This document shows positions 26,601-35,964 of a stretch of DNA of 64,000 bases, one piece after another. Position 1 is the first letter of the stretch. Every line of letters begins with the position of its first letter. Source of the DNA: Streptomyces sp. CB01201 (GTDB lineage Bacteria; Actinomycetota; Actinomycetes; Streptomycetales; Streptomycetaceae). Both the position numbers and the translations under genes were made by a program. The notes under the pieces were generated by a model. That model saw only the letters and a list, made by a program, of their open reading frames with translations, was not told the DNA's origin and did no database searches. The stretch is taken from the NCBI RefSeq assembly GCF_002803085.1, contig NZ_NNBJ01000002.1, positions 62,001-126,000 of the forward strand, read 5' to 3'.

Positions 26601-27350
26601 ATGTCCCTGTCTCGTTCCCTGTCCTGCTCCGGGACCCGCTTCCGCTCCGGCGCTGTCGCCGGGCTCGGCGCCACCGCGGTCCTGGCCGGTCTGGTGGCCG
26701 CGGTGCCGGCGGTGCCCGCCTCTGCCGCCGGATCGTTCGTGGTCAGCCAGGCGCAGTTCGACCACATGTTCCCGGGCCGGAACTCCTTCTACACCTACCA
26801 AGGACTGACCCAGGCGCTCGGTGCGTACCCCGGGTTCGCGAACACCGGTGACGGGACGACGCGCAAGCGTGAGGCGGCGGCGTTCCTGGCGAACGTGAGT
26901 CATGAGACCGCCGGGCTGAAGTACGTGGTCGAGCAGAACAGGGCGAACTACGGGCATTACTGCGACCGCAGCCAGCCGTACGGGTGCCCGGCCGGCGACA
27001 AGGCCTACTACGGCCGCGGACCGCTGCAACTGAGCTGGAACTTCAACTACAAGGCAGCTGGTGACGCCCTGCACATCGACCTGCTGCATGACCCCTACAA
27101 GGTCGAGCGTGATTCCGCGGTGGCCTGGAAGACCGGGCTGTGGTTCTGGAACAGCCAGAAGGGCGCGGGCAGGACGACCCCGCATGACGCGATCGTCCAC
27201 AACAAGGGGTTCGGCGAGACGATCCGGAGCATCAACGGCGACCTCGAATGCAACGGGAAGAACCCCGCCGAGCGCCAGGACCGGATCAACCTCTTCGAGA
27301 AGTTCACCCGCGACCTCGGCGTCAGCGCCGGCGGCAATCTGTCCTGCTAG
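26601..27350 (+). CDS. Secreted family 19 chitinase
   Basis: 249 residues from ATG 26601 after GAAGGAG. Signal peptide 1-43 ends at ASA-A. The GH19 domain fills the rest. The catalytic Glu is E102 in NVSHETAGL, and the second acid is E111 in VVEQN. YYGRGPLQLSWNFNY is the family signature. No carbohydrate-binding module, so it probably acts on exposed or soluble chitin. GH19 enzymes cut beta-1,4-linked GlcNAc with inversion. No obvious 12-bp direct repeat of the type seen before other streptomycete chitinase genes was found. Confidence 0.94.
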   Translation: MSLSRSLSCSGTRFRSGAVAGLGATAVLAGLVAAVPAVPASAAGSFVVSQAQFDHMFPGRNSFYTYQGLTQALGAYPGFANTGDGTTRKREAAAFLANVSHETAGLKYVVEQNRANYGHYCDRSQPYGCPAGDKAYYGRGPLQLSWNFNYKAAGDALHIDLLHDPYKVERDSAVAWKTGLWFWNSQKGAGRTTPHDAIVHNKGFGETIRSINGDLECNGKNPAERQDRINLFEKFTRDLGVSAGGNLSC

Positions 27351-27537
27351 GCAGTGCCGTCCGGCCGGCCCGACGCCGGCCCCGGTGTGCCGTCGGCCGA
27401 CGCGTCGAGGGCGCCGGCCGGACGGCTGCTCCCGGGCTCGTTCAGGGCACGGCGCACACGCAGGGTCCGCAGCCGACGGGCTCGAACCGCCCCGCCCCCC
27501 TTGATCTCCCCGGGGGTGAACCCGGATCGTCGAGCCC

Positions 27538-28788
27538 ATGCACCCCACCCCCTTCCGCCCCGCCGAGCGCGACTTCGTCGCCGACCCCTACCCCGCGTAC
27601 GCGGAACTCCGGGCCACGGGCCGCGTCCACCACTACCCGCCCACCGGGCAGTGGCTGATCCCGCACCACGCCGACGTCCGTGACCTCCTCCGGGACCGGA
27701 GACTGGGCCGCAGCTACCAACACCGCTTCAGCCACGCCGAGTTCGGCCGCACGCCCCCGCCCCCGGCACACGAACCGTTCCACACCCTCAACGACGGCGG
27801 CATGCTGGACCTGGAGCCCCCGGACCACACCAGGATCCGCCGCCTCGTCTCGCAGGCCTTCAACCCCCGCACCGTGGAGCGCCTCGCTCCCACCGTGCAC
27901 CGGCTCGCGGCCCGCCTCGTGGACGACTTCCGCGCGGCCGGGGGCGGCGACCTGGTCGCCGAGGTCGCCGAGCCCCTCCCCGTCGCCGTCATCGCCGAAA
28001 TCCTCGGCATCCCCGACGCCGACCGGCCCCTGCTGCGCCCCTGGTCCGCGGCGATCTGCGGCATGTACGAACTCGACCCGGGCGAGGAGACCGCCGCCCG
28101 CGCCGTTCGCGCATCGGTCGAATTCACCGCCTATCTGCGGGAGTTGATTGCCGAGCGGCGCAGGAGTCCGGGCCGGGGCGACCTGATCTCCGCCCTCATC
28201 GCCGCCCGCGACGAGGAGGGCGAAGGGGGAGGCGGTGGCGCTTGCGCCGGTCCTCGCCGGCTCACCGAGCAGGAGCTGGTCTCCACCTGCGTGCTGCTCC
28301 TGAACGCCGGCCACGAGGCCACCGTCAACACCACCGCCAACGGCTGGTACGCCCTGTTCCGCAACCCCGCCCAGCTCGCCGCGCTCCGGGCCGAGCCCGA
28401 CGCCCTACTGCCCACCGCAGTAGAGGAGTTGATGCGGTACGACACCCCGCTCCAGCTCTTCGAGCGCTGGGTGCTCGAAGACATCGAGTTCGCCGGGCGG
28501 ACGCTGCCGCGCGGCAGCGAGGTCGCCCTGCTCTTCGGGTCCGCGAACCGGGACCCCGCCCGGTTCGCCCACCCGGACGCCCTCGACCTCAGCCGCGCCG
28601 ACAACCCGCACATCTCCTTCGGCGCCGGCATCCACTACTGCCTCGGAGCTCCGCTCGCCCGGCTCGAACTGCACGCGTCCTTCGGGCAGTTGCTGAGGAA
28701 GGCGCCGGGTATGCGGCTGGTGGCCGAGCCGGAATGGGGCCCCGGATTCGTCATCCGGGGGCTCAAGGAGCTCCGGGTGGAGTGCTGA
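27538..28788 (+). CDS. Cytochrome P450
   Basis: 416 residues. The haem loop FGAGIHYCLGAPLAR holds the cysteine ligand near 367. The ExxR motif is E296-x-x-R in EELMRY. The I-helix reads LLNAGHEATVNTT, in which the usual acid-Thr pair is Glu-Ala. An acidic/Gly linker EEGEGGGGGA at about 225 is unusual. No ferredoxin or reductase gene is adjacent, so redox partners are supplied elsewhere. The substrate is unknown and no biosynthetic cluster surrounds it. Confidence 0.93.
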   Translation: MHPTPFRPAERDFVADPYPAYAELRATGRVHHYPPTGQWLIPHHADVRDLLRDRRLGRSYQHRFSHAEFGRTPPPPAHEPFHTLNDGGMLDLEPPDHTRIRRLVSQAFNPRTVERLAPTVHRLAARLVDDFRAAGGGDLVAEVAEPLPVAVIAEILGIPDADRPLLRPWSAAICGMYELDPGEETAARAVRASVEFTAYLRELIAERRRSPGRGDLISALIAARDEEGEGGGGGACAGPRRLTEQELVSTCVLLLNAGHEATVNTTANGWYALFRNPAQLAALRAEPDALLPTAVEELMRYDTPLQLFERWVLEDIEFAGRTLPRGSEVALLFGSANRDPARFAHPDALDLSRADNPHISFGAGIHYCLGAPLARLELHASFGQLLRKAPGMRLVAEPEWGPGFVIRGLKELRVEC

Positions 28789-28804
28789 GCCGCCCGGACA
28801 GACC

Positions 28805-30418
28805 TCAGCCCACCACGTCCCGGCGCCGCAAGGCCGCTGCCCCGGCCCCCACCAGCGCCGCCGCGAGGGCGGTCAGGACCAGTACCGGGGTCCACGTCAT
28901 GCCCGCCCCCGGCAGCCGGGGCAGATGGCCGAAGGGGGAGACGTCCAGGACGGCGGTCGGCAGGTTCAGGGCGGGGCCGATCCAGCCGAGGGCCAGGCAC
29001 AGGGCCACCACGCCCAGGGCCCCCGGAGCGAGCCTGGGGAGTGCGCCGAACAGCAGCACCGCGAGCCCCGACAGGGTCCAGATCGCGGGCAGTTGGACCA
29101 GGGCCGCACCCAGGAGCGGGCCGGCGTCGCGGCCGTGGCCGGCCGCCAGGGCGAGGCCGCCGACCGCCATGATCAGGGCGGCCCCGCCGAACGCGATCAC
29201 CAGGTGTCCGGCCGCCCACCGCACCCGGCCCACCGAGGCGGCCAGGACCGGCTCGGCGCGCCCGCCCGTCTCCTCGCCGTGCAGCCGCAGCACCGACGAG
29301 GTCGCGTACAGCGCCGCGAGCATCCCCAGCAGGGAGACCATCGTGGCCAGGAACGCGTCGGTCAGTCCGCTCTGGCCGCCCATCCGCTGGATGATCTCCC
29401 TGGTCCGCGCGTTGTCGCCGACCAGGGCCGCCGCCCCGTCGGCCATCCGCCCGAACAGCAGCCCGGCCAGCGCGAACCCGAGGGCCCAGCCGAGTACACC
29501 GCCGCGCTGGAGCCGCCAGGCGAGCCCGTACACCGTGCTGATGCGGCCCTCGGCCGGCCCGGGCCGTGGCGGCACGAAGCTCATCCCGATGTCCCGCCGG
29601 CCGGCCAGGGCGTACGCCACGGCCCCCTGCGCGAGGGCCGCCGCCCCGATGAGCGGCAGCAGCCACCACCGCTCGCCCGCGTAAGGCCGTACGTTCTCGG
29701 CCCAGCCCAGCGGGGAGAGGTGGTCGAGCACCGAGGAGGCGTCGCGGGTCGCGGTGTCGCCCGCCGCCCTCAGCAGGAACGCCGCGCCGAGCGCCGCCCC
29801 CGTCAGGCCCTTGGCGAGGCGGGCGCTCTCCGTCAGCTGCGCCATGATCGCCGCGAGCGCCGCGAACAGCATGCCGATCGCGCCGACGATCAGTCCGAGC
29901 GCCGCCGAACTCGCCCTGTCCCCGGTCGACTCGCCCAGCCCCGCCGCGATGATCGCGGCCACAGCAGCGTTCGCGACCAGCGCCGCCAGCAGCGCGGACG
30001 TCAGAGAGGCCCGGCGGCCCACCATCGCCGAGGACAATAGCTCCTGACGGCCCGTCTCCTCCTCCTCACGGGTGTGCCGCACCACGATCAGGAGGCTCAT
30101 CACCGCCGCCAGCACGCAGCCGAACCCGCCGAACCGCCAGGCGGTCAGGGCGCCCGGCGAGTCACCGAAGACCGGGCCGTACAGGGCGCGCAGCGAGCCG
30201 TTTCCGCTCATCGAGCGTGCCACGTCCGCGCGTTGGGCGGCCGTCGTGTACACCTTCTCCAGCGTGCTCGCGCCGCTCGCGACGAGCCCGCCCAGCGCGA
30301 TCGCCCATACCGGGATCACCAGCCGGTCCCGGCGCAGCGCCAGCCTCAACAGGGCTCCCGTGCCTGCCAGTTCAGCGCCGAGCCGCCTGCCCGGGACCGT
30401 CGGGGAGGACGTGGTCAT
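28805..30418 (-). CDS. ABC exporter permease (antibiotic-type, fused ABC-2 repeat)
   Basis: 537 residues with about twelve hydrophobic helices in two similar halves, each starting with an ABC-2-like segment ([38 protein letters not shown]). This double-length layout is typical of the polyketide-antibiotic exporter permeases of actinomycetes. It overlaps the ATPase gene by 4 bp (ATGA), so they form one transporter. The substrate is unknown. Confidence 0.9.
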   Translation of the reverse strand: MTTSSPTVPGRRLGAELAGTGALLRLALRRDRLVIPVWAIALGGLVASGASTLEKVYTTAAQRADVARSMSGNGSLRALYGPVFGDSPGALTAWRFGGFGCVLAAVMSLLIVVRHTREEEETGRQELLSSAMVGRRASLTSALLAALVANAAVAAIIAAGLGESTGDRASSAALGLIVGAIGMLFAALAAIMAQLTESARLAKGLTGAALGAAFLLRAAGDTATRDASSVLDHLSPLGWAENVRPYAGERWWLLPLIGAAALAQGAVAYALAGRRDIGMSFVPPRPGPAEGRISTVYGLAWRLQRGGVLGWALGFALAGLLFGRMADGAAALVGDNARTREIIQRMGGQSGLTDAFLATMVSLLGMLAALYATSSVLRLHGEETGGRAEPVLAASVGRVRWAAGHLVIAFGGAALIMAVGGLALAAGHGRDAGPLLGAALVQLPAIWTLSGLAVLLFGALPRLAPGALGVVALCLALGWIGPALNLPTAVLDVSPFGHLPRLPGAGMTWTPVLVLTALAAALVGAGAAALRRRDVVG

Positions 30419-31320
30419 GGCGCCGCCACCTCCTCTGCCCCGGTGTAGTGGCGCAGGAACAGCTCCTCCAGGGTGGGCGGCGTGGACGTCAGGGACCGTA
30501 CGCCGGATGCGGTGAGGGAGCGCAGTACCGCGTCCAGCTTGTCCGTGTCGACCTGGAGCTTGACCCGCCTGCCCTGCACATCGAGGTCGTGCACGCCGGG
30601 CAGATCGGCCAACTCGCCCGGCTCACCGGCCAGTTCGGCCGCGACGGAAGTCCGGGTGAGGTGGCGGAGTTCCGCGAGGGAGCCGGTCTCCACGGTCCGG
30701 CCCCGGCGGATGATGCTCACCCGGTCGCAGAGGCTCTCCACTTCACTGAGGAGGTGCGAGGAGAGCAGTACGGTCCGGCCGCGGTCGCGCTCCTCCTTGA
30801 CGCAGCCCTGGAAGACCTCCTCCATGAGCGGGTCGAGCCCGGAGGTCGGCTCGTCCAGGATCAGCACGTCGACGTCCGAGGCGAACGCGGCGACCAGCGC
30901 CACCTTCTGCCGGTTGCCCTTGGAGTACGTGCGGCCCTTCTTCGTCGGGTCGAGCTCGAAGCGCGCGACGAGGTCCCGGCGGCGGGCCGGGTCGAGCCGG
31001 CCGCCCCTCAACCTGCCGTACAGGTCGATGACTTCACCGCCGGAGAGGTTGCGCCACAGGGTCACGTCGCCCGGCACGTACGCCACCCGGCGGTGCAGTT
31101 CCACGGCGTCGGCCCACGGGTCCCGGCCCAGCAGCTGGGCCGCGCCGGAGTCGGCACGCAGCAGGCCGAGCAGCACGCGGATGGTCGTGGACTTCCCCGA
31201 GCCGTTGGGGCCGAGGAAGCCGTGGACCTCGCCGGTGTCGACGGCGAGGTCGAGCCCGTCGAGGGCGCGGGTGCGCCCGAACGACTTGTGCAGTCCGGCG
31301 ACCGTGATTGCCTTCGTCAT
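30415..31320 (-). CDS. ABC exporter ATP-binding protein
   Basis: 301 residues. Walker [10 protein letters not shown] (38-46), a signature variant YSKGNRQKV (132-140) usual in this subfamily, and Walker [13 protein letters not shown] (153 onward). The C-terminal 80 residues are the DrrA-like extension. First gene of the exporter operon, divergent from the GbsR-type regulator. Together they likely form a self-controlled efflux or immunity unit. Confidence 0.95.
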   Translation of the reverse strand: MTKAITVAGLHKSFGRTRALDGLDLAVDTGEVHGFLGPNGSGKSTTIRVLLGLLRADSGAAQLLGRDPWADAVELHRRVAYVPGDVTLWRNLSGGEVIDLYGRLRGGRLDPARRRDLVARFELDPTKKGRTYSKGNRQKVALVAAFASDVDVLILDEPTSGLDPLMEEVFQGCVKEERDRGRTVLLSSHLLSEVESLCDRVSIIRRGRTVETGSLAELRHLTRTSVAAELAGEPGELADLPGVHDLDVQGRRVKLQVDTDKLDAVLRSLTASGVRSLTSTPPTLEELFLRHYTGAEEVAAP

Positions 31321-31338
31321 GTTTTTGAACGTACTGTA

Positions 31339-31358
31339 TTTTCACGAAGTTGTGAAGA
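31339..31358. promoter_or_regulatory. Candidate operator between the ABC exporter and its regulator
   Basis: TTTTCAC-N6-GTGAAGA: arms match at six of seven positions. It is 19 bp from the exporter start and 38 bp from the regulator start, in an A/T-richer strip. Binding by the GbsR/MarR protein is inferred. Confidence 0.55.
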
Positions 31359-31395
31359 TAAGGAAGCGTATGAAAGAGCGGATAGGGTCGGGACC

Positions 31396-32022
31396 ATGAG
31401 CGGTGTGGACGGCGTGGCAGACGCCGGGCGGGAGGAGCCGAAGGTGGCGGACGGGCAAGCCGGGCCGGATGCGGCGGCCGAGCCGATCGGACCGGGATCG
31501 GACGGGCCGGGCGCGGTCGGCGTGCCGCGGGGGCGGGACGAGGACGCGGTGGGCCGGTTCGTCGAGCGGTTCGCCTCCGAGCTCGCCGAGGCCGGCATGC
31601 AGCGCATGGCGGCGCGCGTCTTCGCGGCGCTGCTCGTCTCCGAGACCGGCTCGATGACCTCGGCCGAACTGGCCTCGGCGCTGCGGATCAGCCCGGCGGC
31701 GGTCTCGGGCGCGGTCCGCTACCTGTCCCAGGTCAACATGGTCGGCCGTGAGCGAGAGCCCGGCTCCCGGCGGGACCGGTACGTCCTGCACAACGAACTC
31801 TGGTACGAGACGTTCACCAACCGCGACCGGATCCTGACCCGCTGGGAGCAGGTCATGCGGGAGGGTGTCGCGAGCGCGGGCGGGCCCGGCACGGCGGCGG
31901 GGGCGCGGATGGCGGAGACGGCGGCGTTCTTCACGTTCCTGCACGGCGAGCTGTCCCAGCTGATGGATCGCTGGCGCGAACACCGCACGACCCTGGACCT
32001 CCCCCCGATCCCGCCCCGCTGA
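31396..32022 (+). CDS. GbsR/MarR-family transcriptional regulator
   Basis: 208 residues. The first 45 residues are Gly/Pro/Asp-rich and probably disordered. The winged helix spans about 65-120 (MTSAELASALRISPAAVSGAVRYLSQVNMVGRERE). The C-terminal helices include ETAAFFTFLHGELSQLMDRW. It is divergent from the ABC exporter, the standard setup for a repressor of that exporter. Confidence 0.9.
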   Translation: MSGVDGVADAGREEPKVADGQAGPDAAAEPIGPGSDGPGAVGVPRGRDEDAVGRFVERFASELAEAGMQRMAARVFAALLVSETGSMTSAELASALRISPAAVSGAVRYLSQVNMVGREREPGSRRDRYVLHNELWYETFTNRDRILTRWEQVMREGVASAGGPGTAAGARMAETAAFFTFLHGELSQLMDRWREHRTTLDLPPIPPR

Positions 32023-32070
32023 CCGCGGCCCCTCCCCGCGCAACGCGGGACCCCCTTCCCCGCGGCCCCC

Positions 32071-32374
32071 TTTCGCGCCGTTCCCCGCGCCCCTGACGCC
32101 GTTTTCGTCTGCGGACCGTGCTCGCTTCTCGCGCCGTTCCCCGCGCCCCTGACGCCGTTTTCGTCTGCGGACCGTGCTCGCTTCTCGCGCCGTTCCCCGC
32201 GCCCCTGACGCCGTTTTCGTCTGCGGACCGTGCTCGCTTCTCGCGCCGTTCCCCGCGCCCCTGACGCCGTTTTCGTCTGCGGACCGTGCTCGCTTCTCGC
32301 GCCGTTCCCCGCGCCCCTGACGCCGTTTTCGTCTGCGGACCGTGCTCGCTTCTCGCGCCGTTCCCCGCGCCCCT
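32071..32374 (-). repeat. Five identical tandem 56-bp repeats (locus 3)
   Basis: Identical copies start at 32095, 32151, 32207, 32263 and 32319, with an incomplete sixth unit before them (32071-32094). On the minus strand each holds GCGCGGGGAACGGCGCG and CACGGTCCGCAGAC. It sits between the convergent GbsR-type and lipid-kinase-like genes. Confidence 0.97.
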
Positions 32375-32477
32375 AAACGCCTTGGTGCCGGCCAGCATCG
32401 GGCATTTCAGCCCGTCATGGGGTCCCCCTGGCCCTTGAGGCCTTGGGGGAGATTGAGGACGAGTGCCGTTCAGGCGG
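32375..32477 (-). repeat. Flanking modules of composite element, locus 3
   Basis: Read on the minus strand, a CTCGTCCTCAATC box (about 32451-32463) precedes a module with CCCCCAAGGCCTCAAGG (about 32430-32450) and then the 56-bp array. This is the same order as loci 1 and 2. Confidence 0.85.
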
Positions 32478-32497
32478 GGGACCCGGAGCTGCCCGGG

Positions 32498-33304
32498 TCA
32501 GGTGGGCAGGACCAGCTGCCAGGCAGCCGCCCGCACCGTCCACGTCCGCGTACGAACCGGCCCCGCCACGACCTGATCCGCCCGGTAGCGGAACCCGCCC
32601 ACCGGCCCGGAGATCGTGACGGCCCGCGCGGCAGCCCGCACCCGCTCGCCCGTACGGCCATGCACCACCACCTGCGCGAGCCCGTCCGCCGAGGCCACCG
32701 ACACCCCCGCAACCGGCCGGTCCAGGTCGCTCAGGAGCACCCCGTCGGCCTCCACCCGCAGCCGGTGCGCGACGGCGGCCGACACCGGGGCGGGCGCCCG
32801 CACCAGGGAGCGGAGCACCGAGCGGGCCGCGCCCCACACCGTCGGCGGCGCGGGCCGGCTCCGTACCGGATGCGGAGCCGGGACGCGCAGCGCGCCGAGC
32901 ACCACCTGGTCGCTGTCGTCGACCAGCAGGTCGAGCCGGCGCCCGGCGCCCTCCAGGGCGGCCCGCGCGGCGGCCACCGCCCCCATCGGTACGCCGAGCC
33001 CCCGGGCCAGCTCCAGCGAGTCCGCCGAACCCACCGGTACGAACGCGAGAGCACCCCGGTCCAGCTCACGTTCCCGGTACAGCGTCGTCACCGTGCGTAG
33101 CAGCGCCTGGTCGTCGCCGACCACCACGGTGCGCCGGTCGCCCCTGCGGGCCAGTGCCCTCACGAACTCCGCCGGCCCCTCCGGCCAGCAGATTTTCGCC
33201 TGTGCTCCCGCACACAGCACATCTTTCGCGATCCGTACGGACTCGCCGTCAATACGGCGGGCGACCGGGTCGATGAGCACGACGAGCTGGTGCGCAGCCG
33301 ACAC
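32498..33304 (-). CDS. Diacylglycerol kinase-like catalytic domain protein
   Basis: 268 residues from GTG 33304 with AGGAAGGA 5 bp upstream. The order of beta strands and a loop AFVPVGSADSLELARGLGVP correspond to the GTxNDxAR-like nucleotide loop of diacylglycerol/sphingosine kinases, but the Gly-Thr-Asn-Asp is altered to Gly-Ser-Ala-Asp. Activity is therefore uncertain. The C-terminal half resembles the lipid-binding beta-sandwich. It is divergent from purA. Confidence 0.72.
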   Translation of the reverse strand: MSAAHQLVVLIDPVARRIDGESVRIAKDVLCAGAQAKICWPEGPAEFVRALARRGDRRTVVVGDDQALLRTVTTLYRERELDRGALAFVPVGSADSLELARGLGVPMGAVAAARAALEGAGRRLDLLVDDSDQVVLGALRVPAPHPVRSRPAPPTVWGAARSVLRSLVRAPAPVSAAVAHRLRVEADGVLLSDLDRPVAGVSVASADGLAQVVVHGRTGERVRAAARAVTISGPVGGFRYRADQVVAGPVRTRTWTVRAAAWQLVLPT

Positions 33305-33338
33305 CTCGGTCCTTCCTCGGGTAGCATCTTTGTGCAAG

Positions 33339-33366
33339 AGCCCCTTGCGCTATTGCGCCAGGGGCT
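33339..33366. other. Hairpin in the purA divergent region
   Basis: AGCCCCTTGCGC-N4-GCGCCAGGGGCT: 12-bp stem with one mismatch. It is 35 bp before the kinase-like start and 115 bp before purA. It could be in the leader of either gene. No known riboswitch was recognised. Confidence 0.6.
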
Positions 33367-33480
33367 TCGTCTATTCCGGGGCAAGCGTTCTTCGGTTCAG
33401 GCCCATGGTGTACGCATCCACATATGGAACGCGTATGCCCCTGACCTTGGACATGCCCCGCCCGGAAGGGGTGTACGCCT

Positions 33481-34764
33481 GTGCCCGCACTTGTGCTGCT
33501 CGGTGCTCAGTGGGGTGACGAGGGCAAGGGAAAGGCCACCGACCTCCTCGGTGGATCCGTTGATTATGTGGTGCGCTACCAGGGCGGCAACAACGCCGGC
33601 CACACGGTCGTCGTAGGCGACCAGAAGTACGCGCTGCATCTTCTCCCTTCCGGGATCCTCTCGCCGGGGTGCACCCCGGTGATCGGTAACGGAGTCGTCG
33701 TCGACCCGGCGGTCCTGCTCTCCGAGCTGAGCGGGCTGAACGAGCGAGGCGTCGACACGTCCAAGCTCCTGATCAGCGGTAACGCTCACCTGATCACGCC
33801 GTACAACGTCACGCTCGACAAGGTCTCCGAGCGCTTCCTCGGCAAGCGCAAGATCGGAACCACCGGCCGCGGCATCGGCCCGACCTACGCGGACAAGATC
33901 AACCGCGTCGGCATCCGCGTCCAGGACCTCTACGACGAGTCGATCCTGGAGCAGAAGGTCGAGGCGGCCCTGGAGGGCAAGAACCAGCTGCTCGCCAAGG
34001 TCTACAACCGCCGCGCGATCGAGGTCGGCAAGATCGTCGAGGAGATGCTCCAGTACGCGGAGCAGCTCAAGCCGTTCGTCGCCGACACCACGCTGATCCT
34101 GAACAAGGCGCTCGACGACGACAAGGTCGTGCTCTTCGAGGGCGGCCAGGGCACCCTGCTCGACGTCGACCACGGCACGTACCCCTTCGTCACCTCCTCG
34201 AACCCGACCGCGGGCGGCGCCTGCACGGGTGCGGGCGTGGGTCCGACGAAGATCAGCCGCGTGATCGGCATCCTCAAGGCCTACACGACCCGTGTCGGCG
34301 CCGGCCCGTTCCCGACCGAGCTGTTCGACGAGGACGGCGAGGCGCTGCGCCGCATCGGCGGCGAGCGCGGTGTCACCACCGGCCGCGACCGTCGCTGCGG
34401 CTGGTTCGACGCACCGATCGCCCGGTACGCGACCCGTGTGAACGGCCTCACCGACTTCTTCCTCACCAAGCTGGACGTGCTGACCGGCTGGGAGGAGATC
34501 CCGGTGTGTGTCGCGTACGAGATCGACGGCAAGCGCGTCGAGGAACTCCCGTACTCCCAGACCGACTTCCACCACGCGAAGCCGATCTACGAGAAGCTGC
34601 CGGGATGGTCCGAGGACATCACCAAGGCCAAGACCTTCGACGAGCTGCCGAAGAACGCGAAGGCCTATGTGAAGGCCCTGGAGGAGATGTCCGGAGCGCC
34701 GATCTCCGCGATCGGCGTCGGCCCCGGCCGTACCGAGACGATCGAGATCAACTCCTTCCTGTAG
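33481..34764 (+). CDS. purA: Adenylosuccinate synthetase
   Basis: 427 residues from GTG 33481. It joins IMP and aspartate using GTP, the first committed step to [17 protein letters not shown] at the N-terminus carries the catalytic Asp and P-loop. [11 protein letters not shown] and the later [12 protein letters not shown] (IMP loop) and [10 protein letters not shown] at the end agree. Intact, with a strong terminator 38 bp after its stop. Confidence 0.97.
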   Translation: MPALVLLGAQWGDEGKGKATDLLGGSVDYVVRYQGGNNAGHTVVVGDQKYALHLLPSGILSPGCTPVIGNGVVVDPAVLLSELSGLNERGVDTSKLLISGNAHLITPYNVTLDKVSERFLGKRKIGTTGRGIGPTYADKINRVGIRVQDLYDESILEQKVEAALEGKNQLLAKVYNRRAIEVGKIVEEMLQYAEQLKPFVADTTLILNKALDDDKVVLFEGGQGTLLDVDHGTYPFVTSSNPTAGGACTGAGVGPTKISRVIGILKAYTTRVGAGPFPTELFDEDGEALRRIGGERGVTTGRDRRCGWFDAPIARYATRVNGLTDFFLTKLDVLTGWEEIPVCVAYEIDGKRVEELPYSQTDFHHAKPIYEKLPGWSEDITKAKTFDELPKNAKAYVKALEEMSGAPISAIGVGPGRTETIEINSFL

Positions 34765-34801
34765 GCGAGCGGGCCCGGCGGCGATCCCCTGGGCACGTGA
34801 T

Positions 34802-34860
34802 CGACCGAGCGGGGCCCGGGGTGTGCCAAGCGGCCGCCCCGGGCCCCGCTCGGTCGTTTC
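34802..34860 (+). terminator. Strong terminator of purA
   Basis: A perfect 20-bp stem (34802-34821 with 34837-34856, starting CGACCGAGCGGGG), 15-nt loop and a following TTTC. Confidence 0.93.
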
Positions 34861-34904
34861 CGGCACCCGCGAGAGGGGTTCGGGCCCGTCCCCGTCATCG
34901 ATTG

Positions 34905-34922
34905 ATTCCTTCGCGAAGGTAT
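34905..34922. promoter_or_regulatory. Autoregulatory-element-like palindrome before the quinone oxidoreductase
   Basis: ATTCCTTCGCGAAGGTAT: a 12-bp perfect core CCTTCGCGAAGG with partly matching flanks, 57 bp upstream of the start at 34980. The half-site ATACCTTC recurs in the promoter of the TetR-family gene at 35965. Confidence 0.72.
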
Positions 34923-34979
34923 TTTATTGTGAGGGCAGTCCACCGGGGCACAAGTCCCGCACCAGACAGGGGAATTCCT

Positions 34980-35912
34980 ATGCGTGCGATCGTCCAGCAG
35001 GCCTTCGGCGGGCCCGAGGTGCTCACCCTCGCGGAGGTGGAGCGGCCGACCCCGCTGCCCACCGAGATCCTGGTACGGGTCAAGGCGATCGGGGTGAACC
35101 CGGTCGAGGCGATCATCCGCGGCGGTGCCTTCCCGATGCTCGGCGAGCCGCCCTTCGTCCTGGGCTGGGACGTCTCGGGCGTGGTCGAGCACGTCGTGCC
35201 GGGCACCTCCCGCTTCCAGGAGGGCGACGAGGTGTTCGGCATGCCGCTGTTCCCGCGGGCCGCCGGTGCCTACGCCGAGTTCGTCGCGGCCCCCTCGCGC
35301 CACTTCGCCCACAAGCCGGCCTCGCTGAGCCACGCCCAGGCGGCGGCGGTCCCGCTGGCCGGGCTCACCGCTTGGCAGAGTCTCGTCGAGGTCGGTCAAG
35401 TCGGGCCCGGGCAGCGGGTGTTGATCCACGCGGGCGGTGGAGGAGTGGGCCATCTGGCGATCCAGATCGCCAAGGCCCGCGGTGCGCACGTCATCACCAC
35501 GGCGAGCGCGGCCAAGCACGCGTTCCTGCGCGGGCTCGGCGCGGCCGAGGTGATCGACTACCGGACGGCCGACTTCGCGGAAGCCGTCGGGGACGTCGAT
35601 ACGGTCCTGGAGCTGATCGGCGGCGACTATGCGGACCGCTCCCTGCGGACCCTGCGCCCCGGCGGCCTCCTGGTCACCGCGGTGGCCCGCGCGGACGCCG
35701 AGCTTGCCGCCCGCACCCGCGCGGCGGGATTCCGCTTCGCCGGCGTCTCGGTGGAGCCGGACCACGGGGGCCTGGAGGCGCTGGCCGACCTCGTGGAGAA
35801 GGGGCAGCTCCGCCCGCACGTGGACCGCACGCTGCCGCTCGAAGAGGCGGCTGCCGCCCATGAGTTGATCGAAGCAGGGCACGTCACGGGCAAGCTCATT
35901 CTGGAGCCGTAG
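34980..35912 (+). CDS. NADPH:quinone oxidoreductase-like (MDR family)
   Basis: 310 residues. It starts MRAIVQQAFGGPEVL as in zinc-free medium-chain reductases. The nucleotide-binding motif is HAGGGGVGHLAIQIAK, and AAAVPLAGLTAWQSL is the usual linker. No zinc-binding cysteines. The enzyme probably reduces quinones or enones with NADPH. ATG 34980 follows CAGGGGAA. The promoter contains a palindrome like the one before the convergent TetR-family gene, suggesting repression by that protein. Confidence 0.9.
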   Translation: MRAIVQQAFGGPEVLTLAEVERPTPLPTEILVRVKAIGVNPVEAIIRGGAFPMLGEPPFVLGWDVSGVVEHVVPGTSRFQEGDEVFGMPLFPRAAGAYAEFVAAPSRHFAHKPASLSHAQAAAVPLAGLTAWQSLVEVGQVGPGQRVLIHAGGGGVGHLAIQIAKARGAHVITTASAAKHAFLRGLGAAEVIDYRTADFAEAVGDVDTVLELIGGDYADRSLRTLRPGGLLVTAVARADAELAARTRAAGFRFAGVSVEPDHGGLEALADLVEKGQLRPHVDRTLPLEEAAAAHELIEAGHVTGKLILEP

Positions 35913-35964
35913 CCGGGGAGCGGTCGGGCCGCCGCCCCGGCAGGCAGCCCCCTCCGGGGAGCGG

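Noticed and set aside
32071..32374. CRISPR array
   Set aside because: The 56-bp units are wholly identical with no variable spacers, and no cas genes are present.
33339..33366. Purine riboswitch upstream of purA
   Set aside because: Only a simple stem-loop is seen; the three-way junction and conserved loop residues of purine riboswitches are absent.
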